DNA from: Nymphaea colorata
Lineage: Eukaryota; Streptophyta; Magnoliopsida; Nymphaeales; Nymphaeaceae
NCBI RefSeq assembly: GCF_008831285.2
Contig: NC_045139.1
Span: 26,516,412 to 26,580,411, forward strand
Length of the DNA: 64,000 bases
Direction: 5' to 3'
Shown here: positions 24,925 through 37,310 of the stretch, piece after piece
Numbering within the stretch: the stretch's first letter is position 1
Layout: each line of letters starts with the position of its first letter
Program-made: the position numbers and the translations under genes
Notes under the pieces: generated by a model
The model's database searches: none
Seen by the model: only the letters and a program-made list of their open reading frames with translations
Told to the model about the DNA's origin: nothing

Positions 24925-25206
24925 AAAATTCATGTTTGATCCAAAATCTGAGTTTGTAATCCGAACATGATTTTTAAATCTAAATTTTGAATCAAATCTA
25001 ACTGAGTTTCAAAACATAAGGACATTGGGTACATCATATTTATTTAAAATTAAATTCAATCCAAATCCAATTATACAAAATTTGATCAGTTGTCATTAAT
25101 TTGATCTGATTTCTTAATCAAATATTAATTTTTTTTTATATCTAATTTTTCTAAAACTATTTGATCCAATATTCCATCCAAATAAATATGTTAGACATCT
25201 CTGCTC
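24925..25206 (+). repeat. Dispersed AT-rich repeat, family A, copy 2
   Basis: The order of words matches copy 1: 'ccaaaatctgag', 'catatttatttaaaatt', 'ttgatctgatttcttaatc', a T run, then 'atgttagacatctctgc' in place of 'attgacatccctac'. It is more diverged than the other two copies. Confidence 0.55.
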
Positions 25207-27362
25207 ATAAGCTGCGGTGACGATGAAAGTGTCCAAATAAGATGCACAAAAGAGAAATGCATGAACGACGTTACGGATATCATCATCGTCCTCTTTTTAC
25301 ATAGGACCAGTGGTGACGCCAGAGTCTCAACGGCTACGCTCGAGGAGAAGCTCGTTCTTATGCGGGTTTAGAACGTAAAAAGCATCGGTCACCTGCATTT
25401 CTTTCCGTCGGTAAAGCGTGTACTTATCTTCTAGGAAAAATTACCGCTTTTTCACAAACGGCCAAATAAGATTGGGTCTGCATCATTACTTAGTGACCGT
25501 AGCCAAGATATTAATACGTCGTCTATTTTTTTTTATTATAAAAGTGAACTTATTCGAAATTAAAAAAAAAGTTGACAAGCCATAAATTTTCACATCACAT
25601 CAATTAATTTCGAAACTGCGCGTACTTTTCAGCCTGTCATCATCCATCAGCAGGCGAGACGACAAAACATGTGAAACGAGTTTTGTGGTCAAAAGGCGTC
25701 CTGAAACAATCTGAAATTTCGCACTACCTTCCAACTTATCTTTATACACAAACCAAAAAAAAAAAAAGTTTCAAAAGAAAAAGTTTACTTAATTGCCTTT
25801 CTTGATTGAACTAATCAAAATCAAAGCACGCATGCTTCTTCATTTCTTTCGTCAGGAGTTGAAGCTTGATTTCTTTTTAGATTTTTTTTTCTTTCTACTT
25901 TCTGTATTTCCATGTTTTCTTTCTTTGGAGAGTGATAGGTTTTTTTACATGGGGAAGGTGTGTGATTGTGCAGAGGAAATCTCATAAAAGTCGATTCATT
26001 TTCTTCCATTGGCATATATCCAAAAGCTGCTTTCGGTGCATTGATGCATTGAGATGACATCCCGTTATGTTTTAACTTGAACGTCGGTGCTCTCGCTTTT
26101 GGAATATAAACAGTTAATGCTACAAGAATTTGAAAAGCAGACATCAGCACCCACTTCTTTGCATTAATTATATGGTTTATCCAAATCCTAGCAAGAGCTC
26201 ACCCTACATTTGGTTAGACTCGGGCAGCCTTTCCAGAGGCCATTATTGATTTATAAAAATTTCTAGTAAAAAAATATCATTAAGTTAAATTCTCATCTTT
26301 GATGGAAAAAAAAAAGTTAATTTTTCATATTGCCTTAAGTTATGAATTTTCTATAAAAATCATTTACAGGTTTGCCGTAAAATGAAACTTAATGAAATTT
26401 TAAAAATTTGTAACAAATGCTCAAAGGGCGTTTAAACTCTGTCCTAAAAGTTGGTTTTTCTGCTAAACCAACTCTATGTAGAAAGTGAAGTTGAATTAAA
26501 AAGAACCAAAAAATGAAAAGTAAACAAAACCAAGTAAATTGTATGTCCATATTTATTTATTTATATTACCTATCGTCTGAGATAGGGTGGTAGTATTATA
26601 TTTCGGCCGCTAAGGCAGGCTGGAACGATTCTGTTTTGAAACTAAAAAAATTGTCGTTGATTGAGTTGTACAGCCCACTGTTTATCAGGAAAAGAAGAGG
26701 GGGACAAAACCACAGGAGCCAATAGAATGCAACACAAGAACAACACCAATATGGCCGTAGATGCACGCCTTTTATATATATATATATATAATTTTCTCTT
26801 ACTCCAAGTTATTGGTGTAGGGGGGAATATGAAGGCGTCCATATGGATGCCCATGAAGGTGCTCAGGGAAAGCATCGTTGCCTGGTGCTTAATTCTCGCC
26901 TCCTTTTTGCAAATTTTGAAGGCCACACCTGCCACTTGGGACAGCCTGCCGCTGGTGGCAGCATTGGGGGCGGAGGGAGGGGGGGGGGGGGCGCTTAGGT
27001 CGTGGCCCCATCCCAACTACTTAAAAAAAAATCTACATTACAAAAATTCAAAAATTTTGGTTGAGTAATATATTTTTTATGTTCTGATTTAGTTTGAGCA
27101 TACCAGATTTAATTTGGCCCTACCCGAATAAGTTAGATGAATCGTTTGACTCACCCCTAAAAAAAAATCTTGGCTCTGCAAATCGCAGGCCATCAAAAGA
27201 ACAAAAATATATGACTTAATACCAGATAACCAAAATACCCCATCGCCTTGCTCATTTTATTTTTCTTCACTACCAATCTGTAAAAGGATCAAGTGACCTT
27301 ATTTGTCCGACATTAAAGTGCCTATCATCCACCACCTTTTCCTTTCTCTCTTTATGTTTCTC

Positions 27363-27366
<4 letters not shown>

Positions 27367-27427
<61 letters not shown>
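27367..27427. repeat. (AT)n microsatellite
   Basis: An alternating AT tract of about 61 bases follows a CT-rich run (ctctctttatgtttctctc). Confidence 0.95.
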
Positions 27428-27432
<5 letters not shown>

Positions 27433-28584
27433 GGCGACTCTGATAATCTAGAGCAACCTAATTACTACCATCATAATGGATGGTAAAGAGAATAACAAAA
27501 AAAAAGATAGATATTTTAGTTATCTAATATTAATTTATATTAATTTATATCTTTTTCTTATTATATCCTTTTCTTATTGCTTTTCTCTCACTATCCATTA
27601 CAAGTTTACAACGGGTTAGACAACCCTCGTGGGTTAATTAGATTATTCTGGACAGCCATAATCACCATTCACTCATTCACTTACTCTCTCTCTTTCTCTG
27701 TGTAGTCCAATTGAACATGATGAAACAACCCAAGTAGTGGTAGACACTTAGATGCTAGATAAATTAAGAACAATCTCAATTTTCATATTTTTCAGATCAG
27801 CAATTCAACAAAAAAGAAAAAAGAAACAATTCTAAAACAAAAGAAGAAAAAGGTAATAAAACATTTTCATAATCTGATCTAAAAAAAATTAAGAGCTAAG
27901 ATTGTTTCTTATCTGTTTAGCATATACATGTCTAACACTTATATATATATAACTTTATGGTACACAAAAACGAAAATCAAATTAATGAAGAATGATGCCC
28001 ATTTAACCCCAGTTATGTTAAGCTTGAGGTCAGTTAATGAGCTAAAACGGCTAAAACCCCCGTCGATATTTACCATCTCAGGCTTCCTTTTCTTCAAACT
28101 TTGCAGCCTTTTAATGGTTCGGCAACGTTCACTGTTCATTCATTAATAACATGTAAAAAAGAAAATGTGTATCGATCGTTATAGCCTTGACAACGCTTTT
28201 TGTACGTCACGAGCAGACTGGCATTTTTACTACTACTCAACAGCAAAAGCTCTAGGATTTTCTTTCTATTAACTGTGATTGCATGTGTTTCTAATAGTAT
28301 CAACCAATGTCATAAAAATTGGTCTTCCAATCTCCGAGCTGTTGATTCTGTGATCCAGCTGAATTAGGATAAAAAACTAAAAAAAAACCATTTCAAAACA
28401 ATAAACAACTAAATATGTGAAAATTAAACAAAAATAAGAACGTACTTAAATATGTCTTTTCTATAACATTGGCGTCAACGTAGGTGAGTTCTGAAAGTTA
28501 GATTGAATTTTATGTTGCAAATTGGTGTCTACCAGAGGAGCAACCTTAAATTTTATGTCCAAGTACACATTGTGTATGAGAGCC

Positions 28585-28771
28585 CAGTGGTGGAGCCAGA
28601 AATTTATGGTTCGGGGGCACTTTAAATTTCAATTTTAAACTTTAAGGACACTCATATATATAAAAAAAAAAATTGAAAAATTATGAAGTTTTTATATGTA
28701 AATAAAATAAATTTTGTGGGCTGGTCTTGACAAGTGCCCACACCAGCTACAATGCAGCTCTGCCACCACTA
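28585..28771. mobile_element. Short hAT-like non-autonomous element
   Basis: The 187-bp segment starts cagtggtggagccagaaatt and ends gctctgccaccact, forming imperfect terminal inverted repeats of the CAGTGGYGGAGCC type also seen at the ends of the element at 44827-47163. Flanks share only part of an 8-bp duplication (tgagagcc versus tgagtgag), so the target site is eroded. It has no coding content. Confidence 0.5.
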
Positions 28772-30650
28772 TGAGTGAGAGAGAGAGAGAATCCAAGGGG
28801 TTAGAATAATTGAGAAGGGTCTAGTAAGTAGGTGGATGATTAATTATGGGATCAAAACCTCATTGTCGCTTTCTTGTGGGGCTGATGACTTTCACTGCCT
28901 TTTCCCTAGCGAAAGCTGTTAGAGGTCGAAACCATGTTCACATGAATGTTTGACACTACAGTTTTTTCATAAGTACAGCAGGTTAAGCCAACACTTAACA
29001 AGGATTAGCCTCACAGTAAAAGCTCTAATGCGCTTAACTATAACAAAATCAAAGGGGCCTTGGGCAATTATTAAGGCAAAAATATATCTGCGCAAGTGCA
29101 ATAAAGTTGACAATGCATTAAAAACACGCATTCAATAATGAAGATCGCCAAAGAGGGAGCAACCCATGTGGCAGGTCGAGTCCTTGGGCTCATGGTAAGA
29201 CCCTTTTGATTGCAACATGTCAAGTGACAAGGTCGTGCTTGGGCTCACAGTAAGGACCTTTGATTGGCGGTGTGCAGGACACTGAAGATTATGCCAATGC
29301 ATAAAAGAACGAAATAGAAGCCCACTTTTGCATTCTTTAGTTCAAGAAACTATGTCCCAACATGGGCACATAGGGGCCAACGAGGAAGAAGGACACCCTT
29401 GCCCTCCATTCTACTTTTGTAACTTAACACCTACATATTCAAATTCAAATGCAGAAGCAGTTGTTTCGGTCAAAGCCTCCCACTTCCCCCCCATCCCATC
29501 CCAGACATGCCATTGTTTATTTTCCATAAATTCACTGCTAGATTATTCACCATCACCAGTGTAGATCCAAGTCTTCAACCAGCAATTGATGAGCCACAGT
29601 TTTACCTCACTAGCTGCATCATCTGTGTATGTCCATGTCATCCTACTTACTCAGACATCTTGAACCATACGTAACGTGGATCGAACGCACATCAGTGCTA
29701 AATTATGAGTTATCTTTGTTCCAAAATGCAAACGTTAGAACCTGAATCTGGATTTGAGTATCGCTAAATTCAAGCACAAAATGTGTAACGGGCCTGAGGA
29801 AAATAAGATGCTCTTGCAGCATGCAAAAGAAGCCCAAACCAGATTGGTTTTCAATTTAGACCAAGATATTTGTCCAAAATTTAACACAAATCTGGGTCAA
29901 CATATCCGATTCAATTCTTAGTGCATAATCAGTTCATACTTTAAGAGGTTACGGGAGCAGATCATTGGACAGGATGAGGCATCCCGGGATACATTTTCCA
30001 TTTTCAAGTGGGAACGAATAGGTTGGTCTCAAATCTAATGGCCCTAGGAAGCTCTCCTACAAGGTCGTCTGGTTAGCGGTCTCAGGAGGATATTGAGAAC
30101 AGAACATGGGTGTGCTCCTCCCCCGTGCATGCAAGCAATAGACATAAGAACATGGAGAAGCGTCCTCGTGTTGCATGGTTTACCACAGGAAGACGTGGAA
30201 CATCACATAACGGCATATGCCTGTTCCATGTGTTCCTATCAAAGGCCTTGCGTACGAGTCCAATTTGATTGCTGCGCTCTAGGCATTCCAGGCGAGAGAT
30301 GGAATGCCTGCAATGCTTTAAAGGGTTTTCCAAGAAAACGTTTTGGTGTTCTTGACGTCCAATATTTGATAACGCATGCTGCAGAACATACTATTCTTAT
30401 AACCGGATACATTTCCAGTAATCAAACCATCTTTACATGTTTACAGGTTAAATTAACCTATGAACACATCTTCACTACCACTGATCATAACAACCACGAC
30501 AATTGATCAGTGGATCTTTAAATAAATGCTTCAGAGTGTTCAACGAGAAGATAAGTAAAGTAGTTATGGTAAGCTAGTTTTTCTTGGTGCTCTGCTTTTA
30601 ATTCCCTTCTCACTTGTAAATGCTTCAGGAAATAGCTGTGCAAGTGAACT

Positions 30651-33600
30651 TCAGATATCCCCCATCCTCCAGAGAGAATTGCATAGCTCAAAATCAGATG
30701 TCTTTGCAGGATCAAAACTGAACTTGTCAATTTTTCTCTTGTCTCGATCAACAATATCTGTAGCATATCTTAAAGGAAAACAAAAAGGAGAACAAAAGAC
30801 AGTGGTACACAGTTTTAGGTTCCCCGGCTCACCTAAAGAACCAGTCCAAATGTTGGATGAGTTCAAGGAGTGCAAAGGTAAATTTGCTTTTCTTGTTGAC
30901 ATGAAAAAAATTAATAGACCGAGCATCAACGCAAAGCACGAAGAGCAGCATACCTATTATTTTCGAACCGGATACCAATCAACTTAGTTATCTTTACAAC
31001 TCCACCGATCACATGAGAGTTGACCTGAGTCAAACTAAATAAGGAGCACTAGGATAATAGGGACTGCCCATGCCTAATTTAAATGAGGTCTACAATATTT
31101 TCTTTGTTTAGATGTCGGCATCAATGAAGATCCAGGAAGCAGGCATGTTGGAGAAAGAAATTTGCATAAGGAAAAGAAATGACAGAAGAAAATCATGCAA
31201 GATTAGCAATTAAGAGGATACAGCCAGAAATCCCCGTTTTATCCGCCATATCTGGTATAACATGTGTCACAGATGCATACAATGAAATCTCACTCCTACA
31301 ATAATAGGGAAGTTTAGTTAGAAACTTAGATGTTATTCTGTCAAATCATCAGCAAAATTACCTTTGGGGTGATTCATAATCACTATGGAATAATAAAATA
31401 CAAACTAAACCGCAAGCGTATGACTTGACAAAAGAAATCATGGACCACAATATGACCTAATGACTAACAAATTTATCTTTTCTTTAAGAGTCCCTTATTA
31501 GCAACTTCCTTCCCAAAACTCTCATCATTTTCTTGTTCTCCAAACTCATTCTCACCTTTTCGGCTGCTAAGACATGTTCATCCCACTGCTTGATCCTCAC
31601 CTTTTCGGATGCTAAGAATGTTCATCCCATTGTTTGATTTCCTCCAAATTTAGTCACTGATCTAGGTTAATTAACAATTAGAAAAAAAACGCTCTCCCTC
31701 TCGTATCCTTCTCTCCACTACCATCCAAGCAGAGGAGGTTAGTGACCAATCTGGGTTGGTTAAGAAGTAAAAAAAAAAACTGTCGTTATTATTTCTCAAA
31801 AATGCTCCCTTTCCATTTATTTCCAAATCTATCATGATGCAAAAGTAAAGCGCCTTTTGTGTAAGGGAAACAGCTTTTGTCAAATAGAACAAGGTCAACA
31901 ACTTCAGGGATGGGTCCAACCTGGTCAAGGAAATGGAGAAGACGAATAAAAGAACTTAGTACAAGAAAAATTTAGACTTCAACTAACAAGGGAAGGATTA
32001 TTACTAAACAATGATAAATAATCTAACACAATGAACACACCCAAGCATTATTCAGCCCCACATTGGTCACCCCAAAGGACCCTGAATGAGAAGGGTAATG
32101 CATTAGCTGTTGCATATCTGTACATGCATATCAAGTTATCAACCAATGCACTCACATTTGCAGCAAACTGCTGAAATATTTCAATCAAATCCTTATTCCA
32201 TTACCTGACCCAATGTGTTTTCCACTATATGTGAAGCATGTGCCTGTGTGTGTGTGTGTGTGTCAGTTTGTTTCTCTACTGTTTATGCATATTTTACTGG
32301 TGCAAAAATCAGATGCATGAGAAATACTAGAAGTCAATGTCGACGTATTCTCTCTTTGAAACTCATGAGACAAATTCTGCCAGCTAAAATATGACAAATG
32401 CCAAACTAGTAACCAAGCATTGCCTGCTTCCAAGTGCTTAATGAGATTCTTGTCTTTCCTTCTTTCACAGTCATTATCTTCTTGTGTTCTTCAATGAATA
32501 GGGCCCTAAAGATGGGTATTCTTTCGGTAGTTTGGTAAATTGCCAACGCCAATATCAAAGCACAAGTATGCAATATTGTTGCAAATATGGTCCTGTTCAA
32601 AAAATCAGCCAGTACGAGGCTGAATCAGCTTATATCAACCAATATGGGCCAATAGATTGTCAAAAAAACAAGTAAGTTTGTTCACCTTATTTTTGGCCAA
32701 TATGGCATGTGATTTAGAATTTTGATACAACATGGAGTATGACTTTTTACAACAATGGTTGGGTTTACTAACTAATGAAATAAATTTACTATTTAAACAT
32801 ATAATTAAGAAACTAAACTAGTAACTCTAAATGCTTACTGAGCTCGAGAGTCTTCCTTGTTCACACTCATCAAATCTTTCTTGCGTTCTTCGATATAGAC
32901 CTTTTTACTTTCAAAATCATCTATCTGCTCCATAATTTTTGTGTTGGCAGGAAAACATTTGTTAGAGATATACAGAAATCCGAAGGGTCATGATAACACA
33001 AATTCACAAGTATAACTTGTACTTTACTTATCTGAGTTTCTGGTGGAGTTCTTGCTCTTGTTGCAGTTCACTCTCTAGTTTATTTTGAAGATGCTTTAGT
33101 TCATCTTCTGCAATGGTTTCTTTCTGGCCATCTATCTTCTGTCTGCATGTGTCAATCTTTTGTTTAACATCTGCAAATGTAATCAATTATGGGAGTAAAA
33201 AACTTCAAAATTAGTGGGAACATGCATCATAATAAAATACAGATCATTCAGATTAGAATTGCAAGCTATCCTAAAGAGGACAGAATAACAATATATAGTA
33301 ATATATGATTCAGTATTCTAATAAGCAAGGTAAATGAAATCTGAAATCATAATAGACATTTGAACAGTGTTGTGGATTGTTCCATGTCATATGATACATA
33401 CATTACTAGGGGCTCAAATGTTATGTTACACTGTTGTAACAAAGTACAGGTACAATATGGGAACAGTGGAAAAAACGAGGGACCTGAACTCAACTCTTAG
33501 ACAGTCTTAGGAGTTGTACATGAGAAAGCATTTGGCAGTTTAAGGAAGAAAACATGAATGGAGGCTAGATTTGTGCATGGGAGAGTCGGAGACTAATTTG

Positions 33601-35188
33601 TGATTGAAGAAACAGGGGTTCCCTTCTTTTTTATCTCTGACAACCTATTTCTACTGTGAAAAGTACAAAATACTTTCACTTTTACCATAGACTTCTATTA
33701 CATTTTGAAGATATGGCTTCAAATGACCAACATAATGATGGTGCATACCAGTGAAAGAAAACGATTGGCTGAAATTAGTTTGTAACTATCGTCGCAAAGA
33801 GATTGACCCAAGAATCTCAACCAAACATCATTTAGTCAGGACGCATAAAAATGTAGCTCCTACATTGGTAGCAGTCTAGCAGAAATTGGCTATGGTGAGA
33901 CCTAGAAACTGGAAGATGAAGATGTACTTCTGACCTTACCAATGTTAGCACAAGATCAGATGTGGCTAGTTTAAGTGCAAAAGGAAAATGAGGTATGCAG
34001 AAGATAGTTTTAACTTTTAACAGGAAAAAAAATTGCCAGGTGATAGGCTTATGCTAGAGTACATAGCCAGGTGATAGGTCTTTCAAGTTTCAACTACCTG
34101 GTCGCTCGTTGGGTTTTTTGTCTCAATCAAAAACCTTTTTCGTTCTTCTACAGCATCAAGTTCCCAACATGACATTAGAAAGAAACAAACAGTACAGTGA
34201 GAGATAATCTGTGATGCATATGTTCCATTCACTGCGGCAAATTCATCTTAAATATGCAATGTCTTCTCATCATCAACTGAAAGAAAAATTCTTGATGCAA
34301 ATCCTGAAAAAGTAAGAACTTGATGAATTGACATGAATTGGAAAGATAGAAGATACAGTGTCATGAACTCATGACAACTGAATTGACTGATACAATAACA
34401 ATAACATTGATAGATATTTTGCATATTGTCGTAAAGGTATCAACTTTTGGAATTTGAGGATTTGGTAGAAACTTTAAGAGTGATCGCTGTTTGGTCCATC
34501 TTTTTTATAATGTTGAAGTGATGGATGGGTTGTGTTTCCACATTCTCAGAGCCCAGAGAAGAAAGTTAAAGAAAGTTTGGATATTGCATTCAACAGTCAA
34601 TTTCTGAATCATGTCTCAGATTATTAAAAACCAATATAATATACTCTTAGTTAAAGTCTTAAACTTGGTTGATAACCATAGTCACAAAAAAACGTGTTGT
34701 ATTGAAAAAACGCAAGAAAATGAAATGCCATTTAAAACTTAAAAAAAACGTGAAAAACGAAAAAATGCGCTTTTAACGCATTTTTTTCGCGTTTTTTCAC
34801 CTTTTTTTCATTTTTTTAATGCCAAACAGTTTTTTTTGTCATTTTCTATTTTTTATTTGTTGAAAATCTTATCTTTTGATGTTTGTGTTATTTTTTTCTC
34901 ACTTATTTTATTTTTCCCCATTTTAGTTTTTTTATTTTTTTTTAAATACCATTTTTTTCCTTCCCGTAATTTTCAAGCCCACCATATTACACCCAAGAAA
35001 ACCTCGCCGTTTAAAACTCTGAGACATTATTTGTGAGTTGCGACTATGATTGGTAGTGTAGACCTGCCATCCATGTCACATGGGTGCAGATATGGCTGTG
35101 GAGACGTGCAAATTCGGACACCTGCACAAAGCATTTTCAGAAAACTTAGGTGCGGGGCAGGGCCATACCTCATACATATTCTAATTTC

Positions 35189-35229
<41 letters not shown>

Positions 35230-37200
35230 GCAGTGAACAAGTTCATTTTGTGATGTATAAGACTCAAACGTATTCTTTTTTTTTTGTCGCAACATTATAT
35301 ATATTAAATTGGTGAGTGTTCATTGTTATATCTATGTGTGACATTTTCTTTAACATCTAAAAAATACATTTACAATTTCTTATGTTTAACTAACTATTGG
35401 CCCAACTGATACATGTTGAGTTATGCACTTTACAACAGTGCACCTGACTATTTACTCCAACTTCTCAGAGTCGAAAAACATCAAATAGACCAACCACACA
35501 ATAGAAATCAAAGATAATGGCCTAGAAAGTAGAAAGACGTTGGAAAGAACCCTACAAAATTCAAAGCATACTTACAACATCCAAAATTTATTAGTTTCCA
35601 GCAGCTGAGACATCAAAATGATGCAAAGATTGCACATATCAATGCCACATAACAGGACAACTTATGCTTCCTTTGACATTCAATGTCATGAACACTAAGT
35701 GTACCACCACATTCCCATAAATCTCAAAGGTTTTAGTTCCACTGTAATTCTAGAATCTAAACCAACATCAGCATATACCACTCTTCCTATCTCAAACAAC
35801 ATATCCTAAACCAGTGCAAAAACCCAGGTTTCCTAAATCCCTCCCATGAACAGATGCAGCTACCAAGAAAGGGCATTCGAATGGCTCAAACTTTCTCAGC
35901 AAGAGAATGAAGCCTATAAAAAGTGACTGCAACTTGAGTACCTCCACAAGCACAAACAAATTGGACTCTCAAGGACACATAACCAATAACCTCCAATAGA
36001 AGAATCAAAGCATTTTGAAACTCTCCAATGCAAAACCTATACAGCAAAGCAACTAAAGGACTTGAACCTCTAGAGCAAAAATGCACACCCAGAAATGCTA
36101 GAATGTCAAATGGAAGACCTAGACCTCTATAGATTGAGATATTAACACACACATGCACACACACAAGCATAAATATACAATTTAAAACCAAACTGAGCAT
36201 TCACGCCTCCACAACCCAAAAGCAAATGAAGGATAACTGGATAAGATTGCTTACTATGCTAAATCAAACCATAAAAGTGCAAAAGAAAACCAGGATTCCG
36301 AAATCATCTATACAACAATAAACTCAAGCACATAGATACGAAGCAAAAGGTCTGCTTAAACACCTATAACAGCAATTGAAAGTTACATGAAAAACCCAGC
36401 TAAACCAAGTTAATTTTAAACTCTAAAAGACAACATTGGAGCACGTGAAAGACAAGGCACATGATGCATTTGCTCCTCCAGAACCAGGCCAAGCAACATG
36501 CCTTCGAACCAAATCAAACCCCTATGACACCAACAGGTATGAAAACATATCCACATAAAATGAATCAAGGGAAAGCGAAAAATCTCTACTACAAAGAGAG
36601 GCACAACAAAACTCTTTCAAATAAACTTAGGATGCCCTCTGACAGCCAAGGGCTAAGGACAGCTGTAAATCAAACTGAAGCAACAGACAACACACATATA
36701 CATATGTGCAAGTGAATCTAAAAAGAAGAAACAATCATTTCTACACCAAGGCATAATTAAAACAACTTCAGACCTATAAGAATAGGATTCTCTCTCTTCA
36801 ACATCCAATGGCTGAAAAGTAGCCTTGAATCAATCAAAACTATAGAAAACATCATATACATTAATGTATGCAAATGGACCAAGAGAAGAAGGAAATATCC
36901 TTGACACATAGACAGGTAACAGAAACTTTCGGCCCCATAAATATTGTAATTTCTTGAACATCAAATACGTTGTAGATTGTTTTTTCTAGTATGACGAGGT
37001 CAGAATTGAAAATGAGATTGACCTTCCATGTTGATCGAGGACTCAAAATTGTCCCTGCTACAGGAAGACTGGAGCTCGGCGATGGAATCAAAGACGTGGG
37101 CGAGGTCTTCGACATCTCTCCGAGATTTAAGGATGCCAATGAGATCATCAGCAAAAGAGATTATGTCGTTGATCCCCAACTTCCTTGTTCGATCCGCCAT
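30651..37200 (-). CDS. SPC24: Kinetochore protein SPC24 homologue (MUN), NDC80 complex
   Basis: There are five exons on the minus strand: 37200-37023, 33170-33032, 32940-32839, 31295-31222 and 30757-30651. Together they give 199 residues from MADRTRKLG to LCNSLWRMGDI, matching the plant SPC24/MUN family in length and order. Residues 1-60 contain DIISFADDLIGILKSRRD. About 61-137 form a coiled coil (DVKQKIDTCRQKIDGQKE, KLESELQQEQELHQKLR). The C-terminal globular domain has YASVTHVIPD and GYIVDRDKRKIDKFSFDP. SPC24 pairs with SPC25 and anchors the NDC80 complex to the inner kinetochore for chromosome segregation. Introns 1 and 3 are GT-AG. Intron 2 fits only as AT-AC, and intron 4 has a U12-type donor; both are described separately. 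Intron 1 is 3.85 kb with repeats. Exon-intron joins rest on frame and family alignment, not on transcripts. Confidence 0.9.
30758..31221 (-). other. Probable U12-type (GT-AG) intron 4 of SPC24
   Basis: The donor reads t|GTATCCTCTT, one base off the U12 consensus GTATCCTTT. The 3' end reads TTTTCCTTTAAGATATGCTACAG with an adenine about 12 nt before the AG, resembling the U12 branch site TTCCTTRAY but not identical. The join restores GYIVDRDKR, which is strongly conserved in the family, so the boundaries are firm. Confidence 0.75.
31551..31639. repeat. 45-bp imperfect tandem duplication in the SPC24 intron 3
   Basis: Units 31551-31595 and 31596-31639 share ctcaccttttcgg, 'tgctaaga' and 'atgttcatcccattg' with a few substitutions and a one- or two-base gap. 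Confidence 0.8.
32941..33031 (-). other. Apparent AT-AC intron 2 of SPC24 (91 nt)
   Basis: Exon 2 ends ...cag aaa ctc ag and is followed by ATAAGTAAAG. Using the nearby GT would leave an in-frame TAA. No AG occurs in the last 60 bases before the conserved KIMEQIDDFESKK coding segment. Excision from ATAAGT to ...TGCCAACAC gives LRKIMEQIDDFE, which aligns without a gap to plant SPC24. The donor resembles a U2-type site (AAGT at +3 to +6) rather than the U12 ATATCCTT, and 'tctctaac' upstream is a plausible branch site. Confidence 0.6.
34750..34800. repeat. Long A/T-rich hairpin with GCG clamps
   Basis: The left arm (34750-34769, gtgaaaaacgaaaaaatgcg) is complementary to the right arm (34777-34800, cgcatttttttcgcg then ttttttcac), apart from small bulges. 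The loop is seven bases. The surrounding 34690-34830 is rich in related words ('aaaaaacgtg', 'cacctttttttc'). It is probably the end or core of a small inverted-repeat element. Confidence 0.6.
35065..35225. repeat. (AT)n element related to that at 9890
   Basis: It contains 'catgggtgcagatatggctg', 'acctgcac' and 'ttaggtgcggggcag', then (AT)n at about 35195-35223. It resembles the left arm and core of the unit in PRP4 intron 3; the right arm is not seen. Confidence 0.4.
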
Positions 37201-37243
37201 CAAAGGTGGTCGTCACCCTCTTGTGTTGCCCTTCTTTTCAACA

Positions 37244-37310
37244 ATGTTGTTAAAAAGGTGATGAGACGAAGCAAGGAGTTGAGCCTATCAAGAGGCAAAG
37301 CATAAGCCTC
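37244..37310. mobile_element. hAT-type terminal repeat just upstream of SPC24 start codon
   Basis: The text caatgttgttaaaaaggtga, 'gacgaagcaaggagttgagcc' and 'aagaggc' closely follows the reverse complement of the right end of the nested hAT element at 59647-61065 (CAATGTTGTAAAAGGCGAG, GCGAAGCGAGGCGTTGAGCC). It begins about 44 bp upstream of the SPC24 ATG. A matching right end with the same target duplication was not found; 39404-39545 is a candidate. Confidence 0.55.

Larger units (their letters stand above)
23700..30650. other. Repeat-rich intergenic region without a recognised gene
   Basis: I find no gene with homology here. Contents are listed separately: family B at 24359-24530, family A at 24925-25206, (AT)n at 27367-27427 and an inverted-end element at 28585-28771. 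Two related segments, 29178-29211 and 29232-29264, share 'cttgggctca..gtaag.acc'. A 137-codon plus-strand frame at 30093-30506 has no recognisable domain and may overlap the SPC24 3' UTR on the other strand. Confidence 0.45.

Noticed and set aside
30093..30506. 137-codon plus-strand frame
   Set aside because: No recognisable domain, and it lies beside the SPC24 3' end; open frame by chance cannot be excluded.
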